Program-made: the position numbers and the translations under genes
In this document: in pieces, positions 45,444-53,949 of the stretch
How positions within the stretch are numbered: the first letter of the stretch is position 1
Layout: each line of letters begins with the position of its first letter
Origin: Chthoniobacter flavus
GTDB taxonomy: Bacteria > Verrucomicrobiota > Verrucomicrobiia > Chthoniobacterales > Terrimicrobiaceae
DNA: 64,000 nucleotides
Assembly (NCBI GenBank): GCA_945860745.1
Contig: CAMASH010000004.1
Coordinates: 1 to 64,000 of the forward strand
Reading direction: 5' to 3'
The notes under the pieces: model-generated
Database searches by the model: none
What the model saw: the letters and a program-made list of their open reading frames with translations, nothing else
Told to the model about the DNA's origin: nothing

Positions 45444-48400
45444 ATGAACCGCTGCCTGATTTTCGTGCTCTGTTTCACGGCGGCTCTGGTCGCCGTGCTC
45501 GGGTGGTTCTGGCTGGACGCGCCGCCTTCCAATCAGGAATTGCTGGCCAATACCGCCAAGGCGCTGGACTACGCCGAGGGATGGAAAAGCGTGGGCGGAC
45601 CGCCCTGGTGGTCGCCGAATTTTCTGCACGGATATTCTCTCGCTCCTTCGCTCTCGATTCTCGGCACCAACATCTGGCTGCTCATCTGGACGAATCTGGC
45701 TGGTCTGCTGGCCGGTCCGAAAATTGCCGCCCTCCTCTGCCTGGCCGTCGCTACGCTGGGCACTTATGCGCTGGCCCGGCATTTGACCGGAGAGCCGTGG
45801 ACGGCCGCGGCTTGCGCCATCGCTTTTCTCCTCAGCCCGCCGGTGTATTTCCGGTTGATTCACGTCGAGCACATGGTGTTCGTCTCCGCCTTCGCCCTCA
45901 TTCCCCTGGTCTTTTGGAGTCTGACGATTGTTTTGGAGAAACCCAGTCGCCAGCATGGTCTTCTTTTCGGCGCGGCCTTCGCCGCCCTCTTGCTCACCTA
46001 TGCCAAGGCCGCCGCTCTCATTTTCCCCCTGGTCGTTCTCTACGCATTGGTCTTCTGGCTGTGGAAACAACGCACCTGGAAACCTCCGGGTTCGGCCCTG
46101 TTGGCGGCAGTGATTGCCATTGTGATTCTGGGCCTGCTGCCGAACGTTCCCGCCCTCCGGGAAATGCAACTGGCCACGGTTTTTGAACTGGCACCGTTTG
46201 AGGGTTGGAAAAACTCGTTTTCGCTGAAGAGCAACATCCTGTGGTTCGACCGCCTCGGGGTCCTCTCGACCGGAATGGCCCCGGCCTTTTCCCCCACGAC
46301 TCCCCTGGGGTCCAATTATCTCGGATTTGTGGCCACGTTTTTTATCGCCGCCGTGCTCTTGCTCCGGCCCGCCGGACTTTATTCCTCGAACACCGGCTTT
46401 TTTTTCCGGCTGTTTCTGGTTCTGGCGCTGGCCGCGCACTGGTTTTCCTTCGGATCGCGTTCCGTTCTGGGAGGACAATTCGCGTTTCTCAGCCTGGCCA
46501 ACAATGTCGCCGATCCCGTCGTTGCCCTTTCGTGGTTTCTTCTGCTGGTGCAGGCCTGGGTCATCATGCGGCTTGTCCCGCCGCAGATGCCGGGACGTCA
46601 ATTGGTGGGTGCGGTGTTGATTGCCCTTTATCTGCTCGTGCCGGGATTCCGCCTGATCTCCTGGCTGCCGGTCTATTCCGATCTCCGGGCCCCGCACGAT
46701 TTTTCCCAGGTCGGAGGCGTCTTCTTTCTCGCCCTCGCCACGGGATGCGCGGTCCGGCTCTCCACCATGATTCTGCCCACCCGGATTCCCCGGACCGCCC
46801 TCGCCCTCGGGGCTTGTGTGGTGGCGGCAATTGACGTTTCCCCGTTCTTCCGCCCGTTTTTTCAAAGTCCGCTCAGCCACGACACGTTTCACGATTTTCA
46901 GGAAGCCGGCCGGTTTTTGTCCCAGGCTCCGAAACCCGGCTGGGTCTATCCGCTTTCCGGCCGCTATTTTTATCTCCTCACTCCCTACTTTTCCAAGCGG
47001 GGTCTGACGACCGAAGCCTTCAACTCCTACCTCATGCAGCGCGGCGTGGCCTACCTGCAGACGACAGCCCAACTCTCCCCGGAATTTTTGCGGGCCTATC
47101 TGAACGTCGCCGGCGTGGCCTATGTGCTCATCGACAAGAAGGACCCCGATTCTCCTGCGGAACTTCAAGAACGCTTCAAATCCCTCCTCACCGCCGCCTA
47201 CGAAAATGAGCATTTTCTTGTTTTGGAAAATTCCGCTTCGCATGCGCCCGCCTTTCTGGCCCGCAATTTCGTCAGCGGCACCGCGGAACCCGCCCTCGTC
47301 GCCCAGTCCGGCCTCTCGCTGGAAAAACTCGACGTCATCGTTCTGCCTCCCGCTCCGGAAACCTATGCCACCCAGCCCGGAAAGGTCGGGACGATTAACG
47401 AAAAGGGTCATGTCCTGGAGGAAAAACTGACTCCCGACAACAAGCAGCCCTTCCTGCCGCTGGCCTTCGCCGATCCGCGCTGGAAGAACTATCAGGAAAT
47501 CGTCCTCCTCCCCCCGGCTCAATCCGGCTGGGTCGTGGTGCCGGAAGCCTTTCACCCCGACTGGAAGGCGTTTTCGGCGGAGAAATCCCTCCCGGTTCTG
47601 GCGGTCGACGGTGCGTTTCTGGGCGTGCGGGTTGATCAACCCCATCAACCGCTGACTCTGCGATTCACCCCGCCGTGGTGGTACAATGGCTTTCTCGTGC
47701 TCTCCGCCTTGGGCTGGCTGGGTCTTGGATTTCTGGCCACTGTTCCCCTGCTATCGTTTGCCCCGGCCCGGTTGAAAAACTGGCTGCGCGAAAGGCCGGG
47801 CCTCGACCGCGGTCCGGCCGCTCTGGCCGATTTCTCCCGCGGTCCCATCCGGCGCGCCCTCGTCGTCATCCCCACCTACAACGAGGCCAAAAGTCTGCCC
47901 GGCATGCTGGAAAAAGTTCTCGCAGTTGATGATCGGGTCGAGGTGCTGGTGGTGGACGACAATTCCCCGGACGGAACCGCGTCCCTCGTAAAAAACCACC
48001 CGGCCTTTGGCGGAAAGCTCCACCTCCTGGCGCGCAGCGGGAAACTCGGACTCGGCAGCGCCTACCGCGAAGGCTTCCACTGGGCCTTCGAGCGGGACTA
48101 TGACGCCTGCCTGGAAATGGACGCGGATTTGTCCCACGACCCGGCCGATGTTCCGCGGTTGCTGCAGGCCCTGGATGACGGGGCCGACGCCGCCATCGGG
48201 TCGCGCTACCTTGGCGGCGTGCGGGTGATGAACTGGTCGGAGCACCGGCTCTTCCTCAGCACCGGCGCCTCGCGCTTTGTCCGCATCGTCACCGGCCTCC
48301 CGCTCACCGATGCGACCAGCGGATTCAAGGCGGTGCGGACTTCCGTGCTGCGCAGTTTCAACTGGAAACAATTCCGGGCCGAGGGTTACGGCTTCCAGGT

Positions 48401-48554
48401 CGAGTTGCATCATGCCCTCTGGCAGGCTGGTGCCCGCCTGATCGAGGTGCCCATTGTTTTCACCGAACGCCGCGACGGGGAAACCAAGATGACCCTCGGC
48501 ATCGCCATCGAAGCGGCCTGGCACACCATCCGGCTTTCGCTCACCAACAAATGA
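45444..48554 (+). CDS. Multi-spanning membrane protein fused to a polyprenyl-phosphate mannose synthase-like GT2
   Basis: A 1036-residue protein. Residues about 1-445 have 11-12 predicted membrane helices, with HYSLAPSLSI-like loops, and about 450-780 form a soluble domain plus one more helix (LVLSALGWLGLGFL); this resembles YfhO/pyruvoyl-tetrahydropterin-synthase-related membrane proteins. Residues about 805-1036 are a GT2 domain of the dolichyl-phosphate-mannose-synthase type: VVIPTYNEAKSLPGMLEKVL, VLVVDDNSPDGTASLV, LEMDADLSHDP (DxD near 890), IGSRYLGG, DATSGFKAVR. Such enzymes load mannose onto a lipid carrier. The next gene, overlapping by ATGA, is a likely acceptor-side mannosyltransferase. 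Fusion of these parts is unusual as far as I know. Confidence 0.8.
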   Translation: MNRCLIFVLCFTAALVAVLGWFWLDAPPSNQELLANTAKALDYAEGWKSVGGPPWWSPNFLHGYSLAPSLSILGTNIWLLIWTNLAGLLAGPKIAALLCLAVATLGTYALARHLTGEPWTAAACAIAFLLSPPVYFRLIHVEHMVFVSAFALIPLVFWSLTIVLEKPSRQHGLLFGAAFAALLLTYAKAAALIFPLVVLYALVFWLWKQRTWKPPGSALLAAVIAIVILGLLPNVPALREMQLATVFELAPFEGWKNSFSLKSNILWFDRLGVLSTGMAPAFSPTTPLGSNYLGFVATFFIAAVLLLRPAGLYSSNTGFFFRLFLVLALAAHWFSFGSRSVLGGQFAFLSLANNVADPVVALSWFLLLVQAWVIMRLVPPQMPGRQLVGAVLIALYLLVPGFRLISWLPVYSDLRAPHDFSQVGGVFFLALATGCAVRLSTMILPTRIPRTALALGACVVAAIDVSPFFRPFFQSPLSHDTFHDFQEAGRFLSQAPKPGWVYPLSGRYFYLLTPYFSKRGLTTEAFNSYLMQRGVAYLQTTAQLSPEFLRAYLNVAGVAYVLIDKKDPDSPAELQERFKSLLTAAYENEHFLVLENSASHAPAFLARNFVSGTAEPALVAQSGLSLEKLDVIVLPPAPETYATQPGKVGTINEKGHVLEEKLTPDNKQPFLPLAFADPRWKNYQEIVLLPPAQSGWVVVPEAFHPDWKAFSAEKSLPVLAVDGAFLGVRVDQPHQPLTLRFTPPWWYNGFLVLSALGWLGLGFLATVPLLSFAPARLKNWLRERPGLDRGPAALADFSRGPIRRALVVIPTYNEAKSLPGMLEKVLAVDDRVEVLVVDDNSPDGTASLVKNHPAFGGKLHLLARSGKLGLGSAYREGFHWAFERDYDACLEMDADLSHDPADVPRLLQALDDGADAAIGSRYLGGVRVMNWSEHRLFLSTGASRFVRIVTGLPLTDATSGFKAVRTSVLRSFNWKQFRAEGYGFQVELHHALWQAGARLIEVPIVFTERRDGETKMTLGIAIEAAWHTIRLSLTNK

Positions 48555-51382
48555 AAGGCTCACCCCGCATCTGGCAGACTTCCGATTGGATCACGGCCCT
48601 CATTGCGGCGGGGATCAGCTTGGCCGTTTACGTCTGGTCGGCGGCGCCCAATGTGACCCTGCTGGACTCCGGCGAGTTCGTCGTCGCCGCCCAACATTTC
48701 GGCGTGCCCCACCCGACCGGGTATCCACTGTGGACATTGCTGACCTGGCTGTTCCTGCTCCTGCCACTGGGCAACGCGGCCTGGGAGGTGGCGATTTTCA
48801 GTGGAGTCTGCGCCTCCCTGGCGGTGGGTCTCTGTGCCGCGCTCCTCTCCAGCCTGCAAAGGTGGTGCTTCGACGGCGTCCTGAGCCCCCGGCAGAAATG
48901 GCTGCTGCAATTCGTCTCGCTGGCCTTTGCCCTCATGCTCGCCTTCAGCCAGTCGATGTGGTCCCAGGCCGTCATTGCGGAGGTGTATGCCCTGCATGCC
49001 CTGCTCGTCGCCGTGTTCCTTGTTTTGTGCTACGCGTGGGTGAGGAACCCCGCGAAGGACTCGTTGATGCTGCTGGCGTTTTTCGTCCTCTCATTCGCCT
49101 TCGGTAACCATCACCTCATCCTCACGCTCGCTCCCCTGCCTTTTCTGCTCATTCTGCTGCTGAGACGCCGGATGTTTCTCGACTGGGTTTTCGCCGGAAT
49201 CCTCACCGTTTTGCTGGTGTATCTGGGTTTCGCCATCCTCTCCGAGGATCCGGCTGTGCTGCGAACGGCAATCCGTTTCTTTTACTGCGTCGTTCTTGCT
49301 TTCGGCATCTTTCTTTGGATCCGGCGTTTTCGGGTGCGGTGGAGGTTGATCGCCTTTCTGCCCTTTGCCGTGGCTTTGGGTCTGCTGCCCTATGCCTACA
49401 TGCCTCTGGCCTCCGGCACCAACCCGCCCATGAATTGGGGCTACACCCGCGAGGCCCAGGGGTTTTTCTTCTCCCTCAATCGTTCGCAATACAGCGGGAG
49501 CCTCTCGGATCTCAGCGTGAAATCCCTCGGCCTCCTGATGGGAACCAAATCGGAAACACCGCCCCGGAATCCCGGAGCTAATCCCGGCCGTCCCGGCGAG
49601 TTATCCACCCTGCAAAAGCTCCAGCTCTGGACCGGATTCTTCTGGCTGCAACTGGGCCGGGCCTTCACCCCCCTTGCCGCCATCGGCTACTTCGCCTCCA
49701 TTCTTTTTGTTTTCCGCTTTCCGCTGGAAAAACGGGTCTGGATCTACCTCCTCCATCTCGCCTTCGTCCTGGCGGCCTTCGTGCAGCCCATGACGATGGA
49801 CCCCAAAATTGACAACGCGGGCTGGTGGCTGCAAATGCCCTTCCACACCTACACCAATTTGATTTACGCCGTGCTGTCGGGTCTCGGTATCGGACTCCTG
49901 ATCAATCTGCTTTCCCAACGCAAATCCTTCTTTTTCTGGCTGGCTCCGGCCCTGCTCATCCTGCCGATTTTCACTTTTCTGGGCAGCGAGGCCTCATCCA
50001 ATCAGCGGGACCGCTGGTTCGGCTGGATGTTCGGCTACGACATGCTCAAGGATCTGCCCAGGGGCAGCATCATGATCGGCGGTACCGACCCGGGACGTTT
50101 CGTGCCAACCTACATGATCTTCGGGGAAAGCAGCCAGCCGGCGAAATTCAAACGCGATCCGGACTTCGACCGCCGCGATTTGTACATCATCACCCAAAAT
50201 GCCCTGGGCGAGCCGAACTACATGAAGTATCTGCGCGACCAGTACACCACCGCCCGGCCGGATCCGGCCAACGCCTTCGAGAAGTGGCTGGGGCGCGACA
50301 GAATCTACCCGGAAACGCCCATCAAACTCCCCACGGAAAAAGAAGTCGCCGAAGCCGTCAAAAAAGCCGCGGAAGAACAAGGCGAGCCGCTCCCCGGCGA
50401 TGAGCGCGGGCTCCTGGTCTTCAGTTCCGTCTTGAAATGGATCTGGGAGAACAACCGCGACCGGCACGATTTTTTCATCGAGGAAAGTTTCCCCATCATC
50501 TGGACCTACGACTACGCCGTTCCGCACGGACTGGTCTACCAGCTCAACAAAACCAAGGTGGAAAAACTTTCTCCCGAGGTGGTGGCAGGGGATTTTGAGT
50601 TTTGGAAAAACTACAAAGCGCGGCTGCTGGGCGACCCCAACTACGCCAGGGATCTGGACGCCCAGCGGTCGTTTTCCAAACTCCGCGCCACCATGGGCAA
50701 CATTTACCGTCACCACAAAATGACCGGCGAGGCCATCCGGGCCTATCGGGAAGCCGTCGAGTTATGGCCCACCAACATCGAGGTGCTCGTCTCGCTCATG
50801 AACTATCTCTGGGAGCAGGGCAAGTTCGACGAGGTGATCAATCTCTACCAGCAGGCGCTGGCCACCGACCCGAACAGCCTCGATCTCTGGCGTTTGCTCG
50901 GATTGGCGGAGAAGCGCAAAGAAACCCAGGACGAAATCCGCGCCCAGACGCTCAAGCTGGCTGAACAACCCAAGAGCCGGGAAGTCCTGCAAAATCTCAT
51001 CCAGCTCTACGCCAATGTCGGCGACACCAATAACGCCAGCCCGCTCATCGAACGCGCCCTGAAAGATTTCCCCGGGGATTCCGACATGCTGCGCTACATC
51101 ATCCGCTACCGCGAAGAGAACAACGAAATCCCGCTCACCCTGGATCCCGCCAAACGCCTGACCGAGGTCGAAGGCTCCAATGTGGCCAACTTCCTCCTGC
51201 TGGCCCGGGCTTACTTCGTCCAAAACAAGAAGAAGGAATTCTACGATACCGCCATCAGGGCCGTGGAACTTGGGGGGGCTCCCGTCCGTGAAGCCTTCCG
51301 CAACGAGCCCCAGTTTTCCTTATGGGCCAATGATGAGGAATTCAAGAAACTGACAACTCCCCCGCAGTTGCCTGCGAAATAG
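48551..51382 (+). CDS. DUF2723 (TMEM260-like) O-mannosyltransferase with TPR tail
   Basis: A 943-residue membrane protein. The N-terminus carries the DUF2723 signature NVTLLDSGEFVVAAQHFGVP then HPTGYPLWTLL (Asp39, Glu42; HPTGYP 54-59), a catalytic loop like that of human TMEM260, an O-mannosyltransferase that uses dolichyl-phosphate mannose. About 10-12 membrane helices follow to residue ~470, then a soluble domain and TPR-like repeats (about 690-900, e.g. GKFDEVINLYQQALATDPNS). Coupled to the preceding mannose-synthase fusion by a four-base overlap. Mannosylation of secreted proteins is the natural prediction; target proteins are unknown. Confidence 0.85.
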   Translation: MKGSPRIWQTSDWITALIAAGISLAVYVWSAAPNVTLLDSGEFVVAAQHFGVPHPTGYPLWTLLTWLFLLLPLGNAAWEVAIFSGVCASLAVGLCAALLSSLQRWCFDGVLSPRQKWLLQFVSLAFALMLAFSQSMWSQAVIAEVYALHALLVAVFLVLCYAWVRNPAKDSLMLLAFFVLSFAFGNHHLILTLAPLPFLLILLLRRRMFLDWVFAGILTVLLVYLGFAILSEDPAVLRTAIRFFYCVVLAFGIFLWIRRFRVRWRLIAFLPFAVALGLLPYAYMPLASGTNPPMNWGYTREAQGFFFSLNRSQYSGSLSDLSVKSLGLLMGTKSETPPRNPGANPGRPGELSTLQKLQLWTGFFWLQLGRAFTPLAAIGYFASILFVFRFPLEKRVWIYLLHLAFVLAAFVQPMTMDPKIDNAGWWLQMPFHTYTNLIYAVLSGLGIGLLINLLSQRKSFFFWLAPALLILPIFTFLGSEASSNQRDRWFGWMFGYDMLKDLPRGSIMIGGTDPGRFVPTYMIFGESSQPAKFKRDPDFDRRDLYIITQNALGEPNYMKYLRDQYTTARPDPANAFEKWLGRDRIYPETPIKLPTEKEVAEAVKKAAEEQGEPLPGDERGLLVFSSVLKWIWENNRDRHDFFIEESFPIIWTYDYAVPHGLVYQLNKTKVEKLSPEVVAGDFEFWKNYKARLLGDPNYARDLDAQRSFSKLRATMGNIYRHHKMTGEAIRAYREAVELWPTNIEVLVSLMNYLWEQGKFDEVINLYQQALATDPNSLDLWRLLGLAEKRKETQDEIRAQTLKLAEQPKSREVLQNLIQLYANVGDTNNASPLIERALKDFPGDSDMLRYIIRYREENNEIPLTLDPAKRLTEVEGSNVANFLLLARAYFVQNKKKEFYDTAIRAVELGGAPVREAFRNEPQFSLWANDEEFKKLTTPPQLPAK

Positions 51383-51570
51383 CGCGAACGGCAGGGCGTT
51401 GTCCCACGGCCGCGGAATCACCGCCCATTTCTAGAAACGAACCGGAAAAAAGACCACGCCTTTACTTCCTTTGAAAGCCTGGCCGTTGCTGCGCATCCGT
51501 TGCAGGCCTGAGGCAAATTCCTGCTTTTTTGCTTCGAGGAAGAAAGTCCTGCCGCCATAGCTGGCCGCGC

Positions 51571-51693
51571 ATGGTTGCCCGCTTTCTGGAAGCACAAGGC
51601 GACGAAGCACGCGCCGCCCGCGAAGCCGGCCTGCACGAGGCGGACGACACCGCCATCTGGGCCTTGGCCGAACGCGCCAGCTGGATCATTTAG
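51571..51693 (+). pseudogene. DUF5615 (PIN-like) toxin fragment
   Basis: The frame reads MVARFLEAQGDEARAAREAG then LHEADDTAIWALAERASWII and stops, matching the early-middle part (LP..lArfL...GhdA..v.e.GL.eadD.aIw..A....ii.TkD) of DUF5615 PIN-like toxins. The N-terminal strand and the TKDeDF catalytic part are missing or out of frame. It lies tail-to-tail with a complete VapC gene; the two stops overlap (51690-51693). Confidence 0.45.
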
Positions 51694-52082
51694 AGAAACA
51701 ACGCGGGATCTCCGGGCGGCACGGCTTTGATGGGGGATCGTTTGTAATCGGACAGGTTGCGGGTGACGATGAGCTGGGCACCGAAGAGCAAAGCCGTCGA
51801 GACCTGCATGGCGTCCCCCAGATCCTTCAATCCGAGTCCCAAGGCCCGTTTCATTTCGGTCGTTCCCGCTCCCGGAACCACGCAGAAGTCGGTGAGTTCT
51901 TCGATAAACTCCCAGGCTCCGTCCCTGCTCAGATAGTGGATGTTGGCCAGGCCAGGCCAGGAAACCGCACATTGTCCAGGATGCGCTTCGGCCCAGTCCA
52001 GCACCCGGGCACTTTCGTCAAAGTGGCCCTTACGTTCCAGCAGGACATCGAGCAGGATATCCGTGTCGATGAACAGGCGCAT
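51690..52082 (-). CDS. PIN-domain toxin, VapC-like
   Basis: A 130-residue PIN nuclease: MRLFIDTDILLDVLLERKGH (Asp6, Asp8), SWPGLANIHYLSR, LKDLGDAMQVSTALLFGAQ (acidic pair) and VTRNLSDYKRSPIKAVPP, the typical PIN_3 family ending. ATG 52082 follows the antitoxin stop by one base. Expected to cleave RNA unless bound by the antitoxin. Confidence 0.88.
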   Translation of the reverse strand: MRLFIDTDILLDVLLERKGHFDESARVLDWAEAHPGQCAVSWPGLANIHYLSRDGAWEFIEELTDFCVVPGAGTTEMKRALGLGLKDLGDAMQVSTALLFGAQLIVTRNLSDYKRSPIKAVPPGDPALFL

Positions 52083-52083
52083 G

Positions 52084-52326
52084 TCACCGGGTCCGTTGGT
52101 ATTTGGCCCGGAGACGGGCGGCCCGCTCGTCGGTCGGGGCGGACAGTTGCATCCGGCCCTTCCAGCGCTGAGAAAAAGAGGTGCGGCGTTGTTGCCGTGG
52201 CGGACCGGACACTTCGGCCAGCAGTTTCTCCACCAGGGCGGACAGGCTGATCCCTTGACGCCGGGCCACATCCTTGGCCCGGTGGGAAATTTTGGGATCG
52301 ACGGTCAATGTGACGCGAGCTTTCAT
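52084..52326 (-). CDS. VapB-like antitoxin (DUF6364-like)
   Basis: An 80-residue basic antitoxin: MKARVTLTVDPKISHRAKDV and ARRQGISLSALVEKLLAEVS form a ribbon-helix-helix DNA-binding domain; the rest (QRRTSFSQRWKGRMQLS) should bind the toxin. Three in-frame ATGs (52338, 52332, 52326) lie in the operator-like palindrome; 52326 gives the family N-terminus. A TTGGCA with TATGCG 17 bases later would put the transcript start at or near that ATG. Confidence 0.8.
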   Translation of the reverse strand: MKARVTLTVDPKISHRAKDVARRQGISLSALVEKLLAEVSGPPRQQRRTSFSQRWKGRMQLSAPTDERAARLRAKYQRTR

Positions 52327-52358
52327 ACGCATACGCATAGTTTATGCGTATCCGTATG
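52324..52358. promoter_or_regulatory. Operator-like palindrome over the antitoxin start
   Basis: CATACGCATACGCATA (52324-52339) and TATGCGTATCCGTATG (52343-52358) are 16-base inverted repeats with one mismatch and a 3-base centre. Each arm is itself made of ATACGC-type units. The position over the -10 region and start codons of a ribbon-helix-helix antitoxin suggests autoregulation. Confidence 0.65.
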
Positions 52359-52441
52359 CCAAGAGGAATCACCGCACCCTAAACCGGCCAGCCGCCAGGG
52401 TCGGTGCGGGCGAATTCGAGAACCCGGACGATGTTCTAACG

Positions 52442-52509
52442 TTGGAGGGACGACCGCCGTGTCGTCCGTTTCTGTCGACGGACGTGCGGCTGCGGGACCA
52501 TCCCTGCCG
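52442..52509. repeat. Imperfect GC-rich palindromic repeat
   Basis: GGAGGGACGACCGCCG (52444 on) and, inverted, CGGACGTGCGG..GGGACCATCCCTGCC (to 52508) form an imperfect hairpin between the VapBC pair and pyrC. I recall GGAGGGACGACCGCCGTGTC as a dispersed intergenic motif in related genomes; no other copy was found by eye here. The remaining bases from 52359 to 52441 show no gene. Confidence 0.45.
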
Positions 52510-52560
52510 CCTTTCCGGAAAACTTACGTTGTCCGCTACACCAAACCGCTGACTTCGGGC

Positions 52561-52668
52561 TAAAGCATTTTAAAAAATGTCGTGACCGCAGGAATTGTAG
52601 CCGCCCTGCTGTGTCAGGGCGTTCTCCCGGCGCGGGACCGCGACTACAGTTTTTCTGAGAATGCTCTA
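52561..52668. repeat. 108-bp element with TIR-like ends; right end contains the pyrC stop
   Basis: TAAAGCATTTTAAAAAA at the left (52561) and, inverted, TAGAGCATTCTCAGAAAA at the right (ending 52668) are imperfect terminal repeats. Inside, TTGTAGCCGC (52595) faces GCGACTACAG (52640-52649), and GCCCTGCTGTGTCAGGGC is a small stem. The CTA of the right end is the TAG stop codon of pyrC (minus strand). Confidence 0.5.
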
Positions 52669-53949
52669 AACGGCCCAGACCGTTTCACCCGCCACGATGG
52701 TCCGCACCGCCCGCCCTTTGAGCCTGGCCCCATGGAAGGGCGTATTGCGCGAGAGCGATTCGGATTTTTGCTTGTCGAACGTCCACTCCAGATCGGGATC
52801 AACCAACGTCACGTCGCCGGGTGCTCCGACCGAAAGTGTGCCCCGATCGAGGGAGAGGAGTTTCGCAGGATTGACGGTGAACATCTCGATGATGCGATTG
52901 AGGGTAAGGGCTTTCTTTTTGTGCAGGAGGATGTCGCAGAAGAGCGCAAACTCGCTCTCGAGGCCGGTGATGCCGAAGGGGGCCTGGTCGAGTTCGACCT
53001 CCTTTTCGTAGAAAGCGTGCGGGGCGTGGTCGCTGCAGAGGATGTCGAGCGTGCCGTCGGCCAGGCCCTGGATGATGGCATCGATGTCGCGATAAGTGCG
53101 CAGGGGCGGATTCATCTTGTAGTTGCTGTCGAAGGTTTGCAGCGAGTCGTCGGTGAGGGCGATGTGATGGGGACAGACTTCGCCGGAAATTTTGACGCCG
53201 CGGGCGCGGGCTTCGCGCAGCAAACGGACGCTGCCGCCGGAGCTGATATGCTGGCAATGGATGGGCGAATCGCACAGCTCGGCCAGGAGGATATTGCGCG
53301 CCACGATCATCTCCTCCCCCGCGCGCGGCCAGCCAGGCAGGCCCAGGCGCAGGCTCCATTCGCCTTCGTGCATGATGCCGCCGCCCACCAGTGAATAGTC
53401 CTGGCAATGGTCGAGAACGGTGAGATCGAACATGCGGGCGTATTCCACGGCGCGGCGCATCACTCCGTGGTTCTGCACGCAATGACCATCGTCGGTGATG
53501 GCCACGATCCCGGCGCCGATCATGGCGCCATAGGGAGCGAGTTCCTCACCGGCGAGACCCTTGGTGATGGCCCCGGTGGTGAAGACATTGACGCAGGCCG
53601 AGGCCCGGGCTTTTTCGCGGATGAGGGTGATGGTGCCGGCGTTGTCCGCGACCGGGCTGGTATTCGGCATGCAGACCACGCTGGTGAATCCCCCGGCAGC
53701 GGCGGCACGGGAACCGCTGGCGATGGTCTCCTTGTAGGCCTGGCCGGGTTCGCGGAAATGGACATGCGAGTCGATCAGTCCCGGAGCCACGACGAGGCCG
53801 CTCGCGTCGATTGTTTCGATTGCGGATTGCGGATTGCGGATTGCGGATTTTTCCACGATCACGCCGTCCGCAATCCAGAGGTCGGCGATCTCGTCGCGCT
53901 TATTGGCGGGGTCGATGATGCGGCCGTTGGTGATGTGGAGGATGCTCAT
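52666..53949 (-). CDS. pyrC: Dihydroorotase
   Basis: A 427-residue zinc amidohydrolase closing carbamoyl-aspartate to dihydroorotate. Motifs: GLVVAPGLIDSHVHFREPGQ (HxH), VCPHHIALTDDSL, KMNPPLRTYRDIDAI and LCSDHAPHA. Oddity: residues about 31-44 (KSAIRNPQSAIETI) are encoded by four GATTGCG heptamers (53818-53845). ATG 53949 overlaps the pyrB stop (ATGA). Third gene of pyrR-pyrB-pyrC. Confidence 0.95.
   Translation of the reverse strand: MSILHITNGRIIDPANKRDEIADLWIADGVIVEKSAIRNPQSAIETIDASGLVVAPGLIDSHVHFREPGQAYKETIASGSRAAAAGGFTSVVCMPNTSPVADNAGTITLIREKARASACVNVFTTGAITKGLAGEELAPYGAMIGAGIVAITDDGHCVQNHGVMRRAVEYARMFDLTVLDHCQDYSLVGGGIMHEGEWSLRLGLPGWPRAGEEMIVARNILLAELCDSPIHCQHISSGGSVRLLREARARGVKISGEVCPHHIALTDDSLQTFDSNYKMNPPLRTYRDIDAIIQGLADGTLDILCSDHAPHAFYEKEVELDQAPFGITGLESEFALFCDILLHKKKALTLNRIIEMFTVNPAKLLSLDRGTLSVGAPGDVTLVDPDLEWTFDKQKSESLSRNTPFHGARLKGRAVRTIVAGETVWAV
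53818..53845. repeat. Heptameric tandem repeat (GATTGCG x4) inside pyrC
   Basis: Four exact tandem copies of GATTGCG lie in the N-terminal third of pyrC. As the unit is seven bases, gain or loss of one or two copies would shift the reading frame, so the locus is a candidate for slippage. Confidence 0.8.

Noticed and set aside
45219..47648. 809-codon minus-strand frame opposite the mannose-synthase fusion
   Set aside because: Composition (Gly, Arg, Gln rich) is that of a third-position GC shadow; the plus-strand gene has GT2 motifs and coupling to its neighbours.
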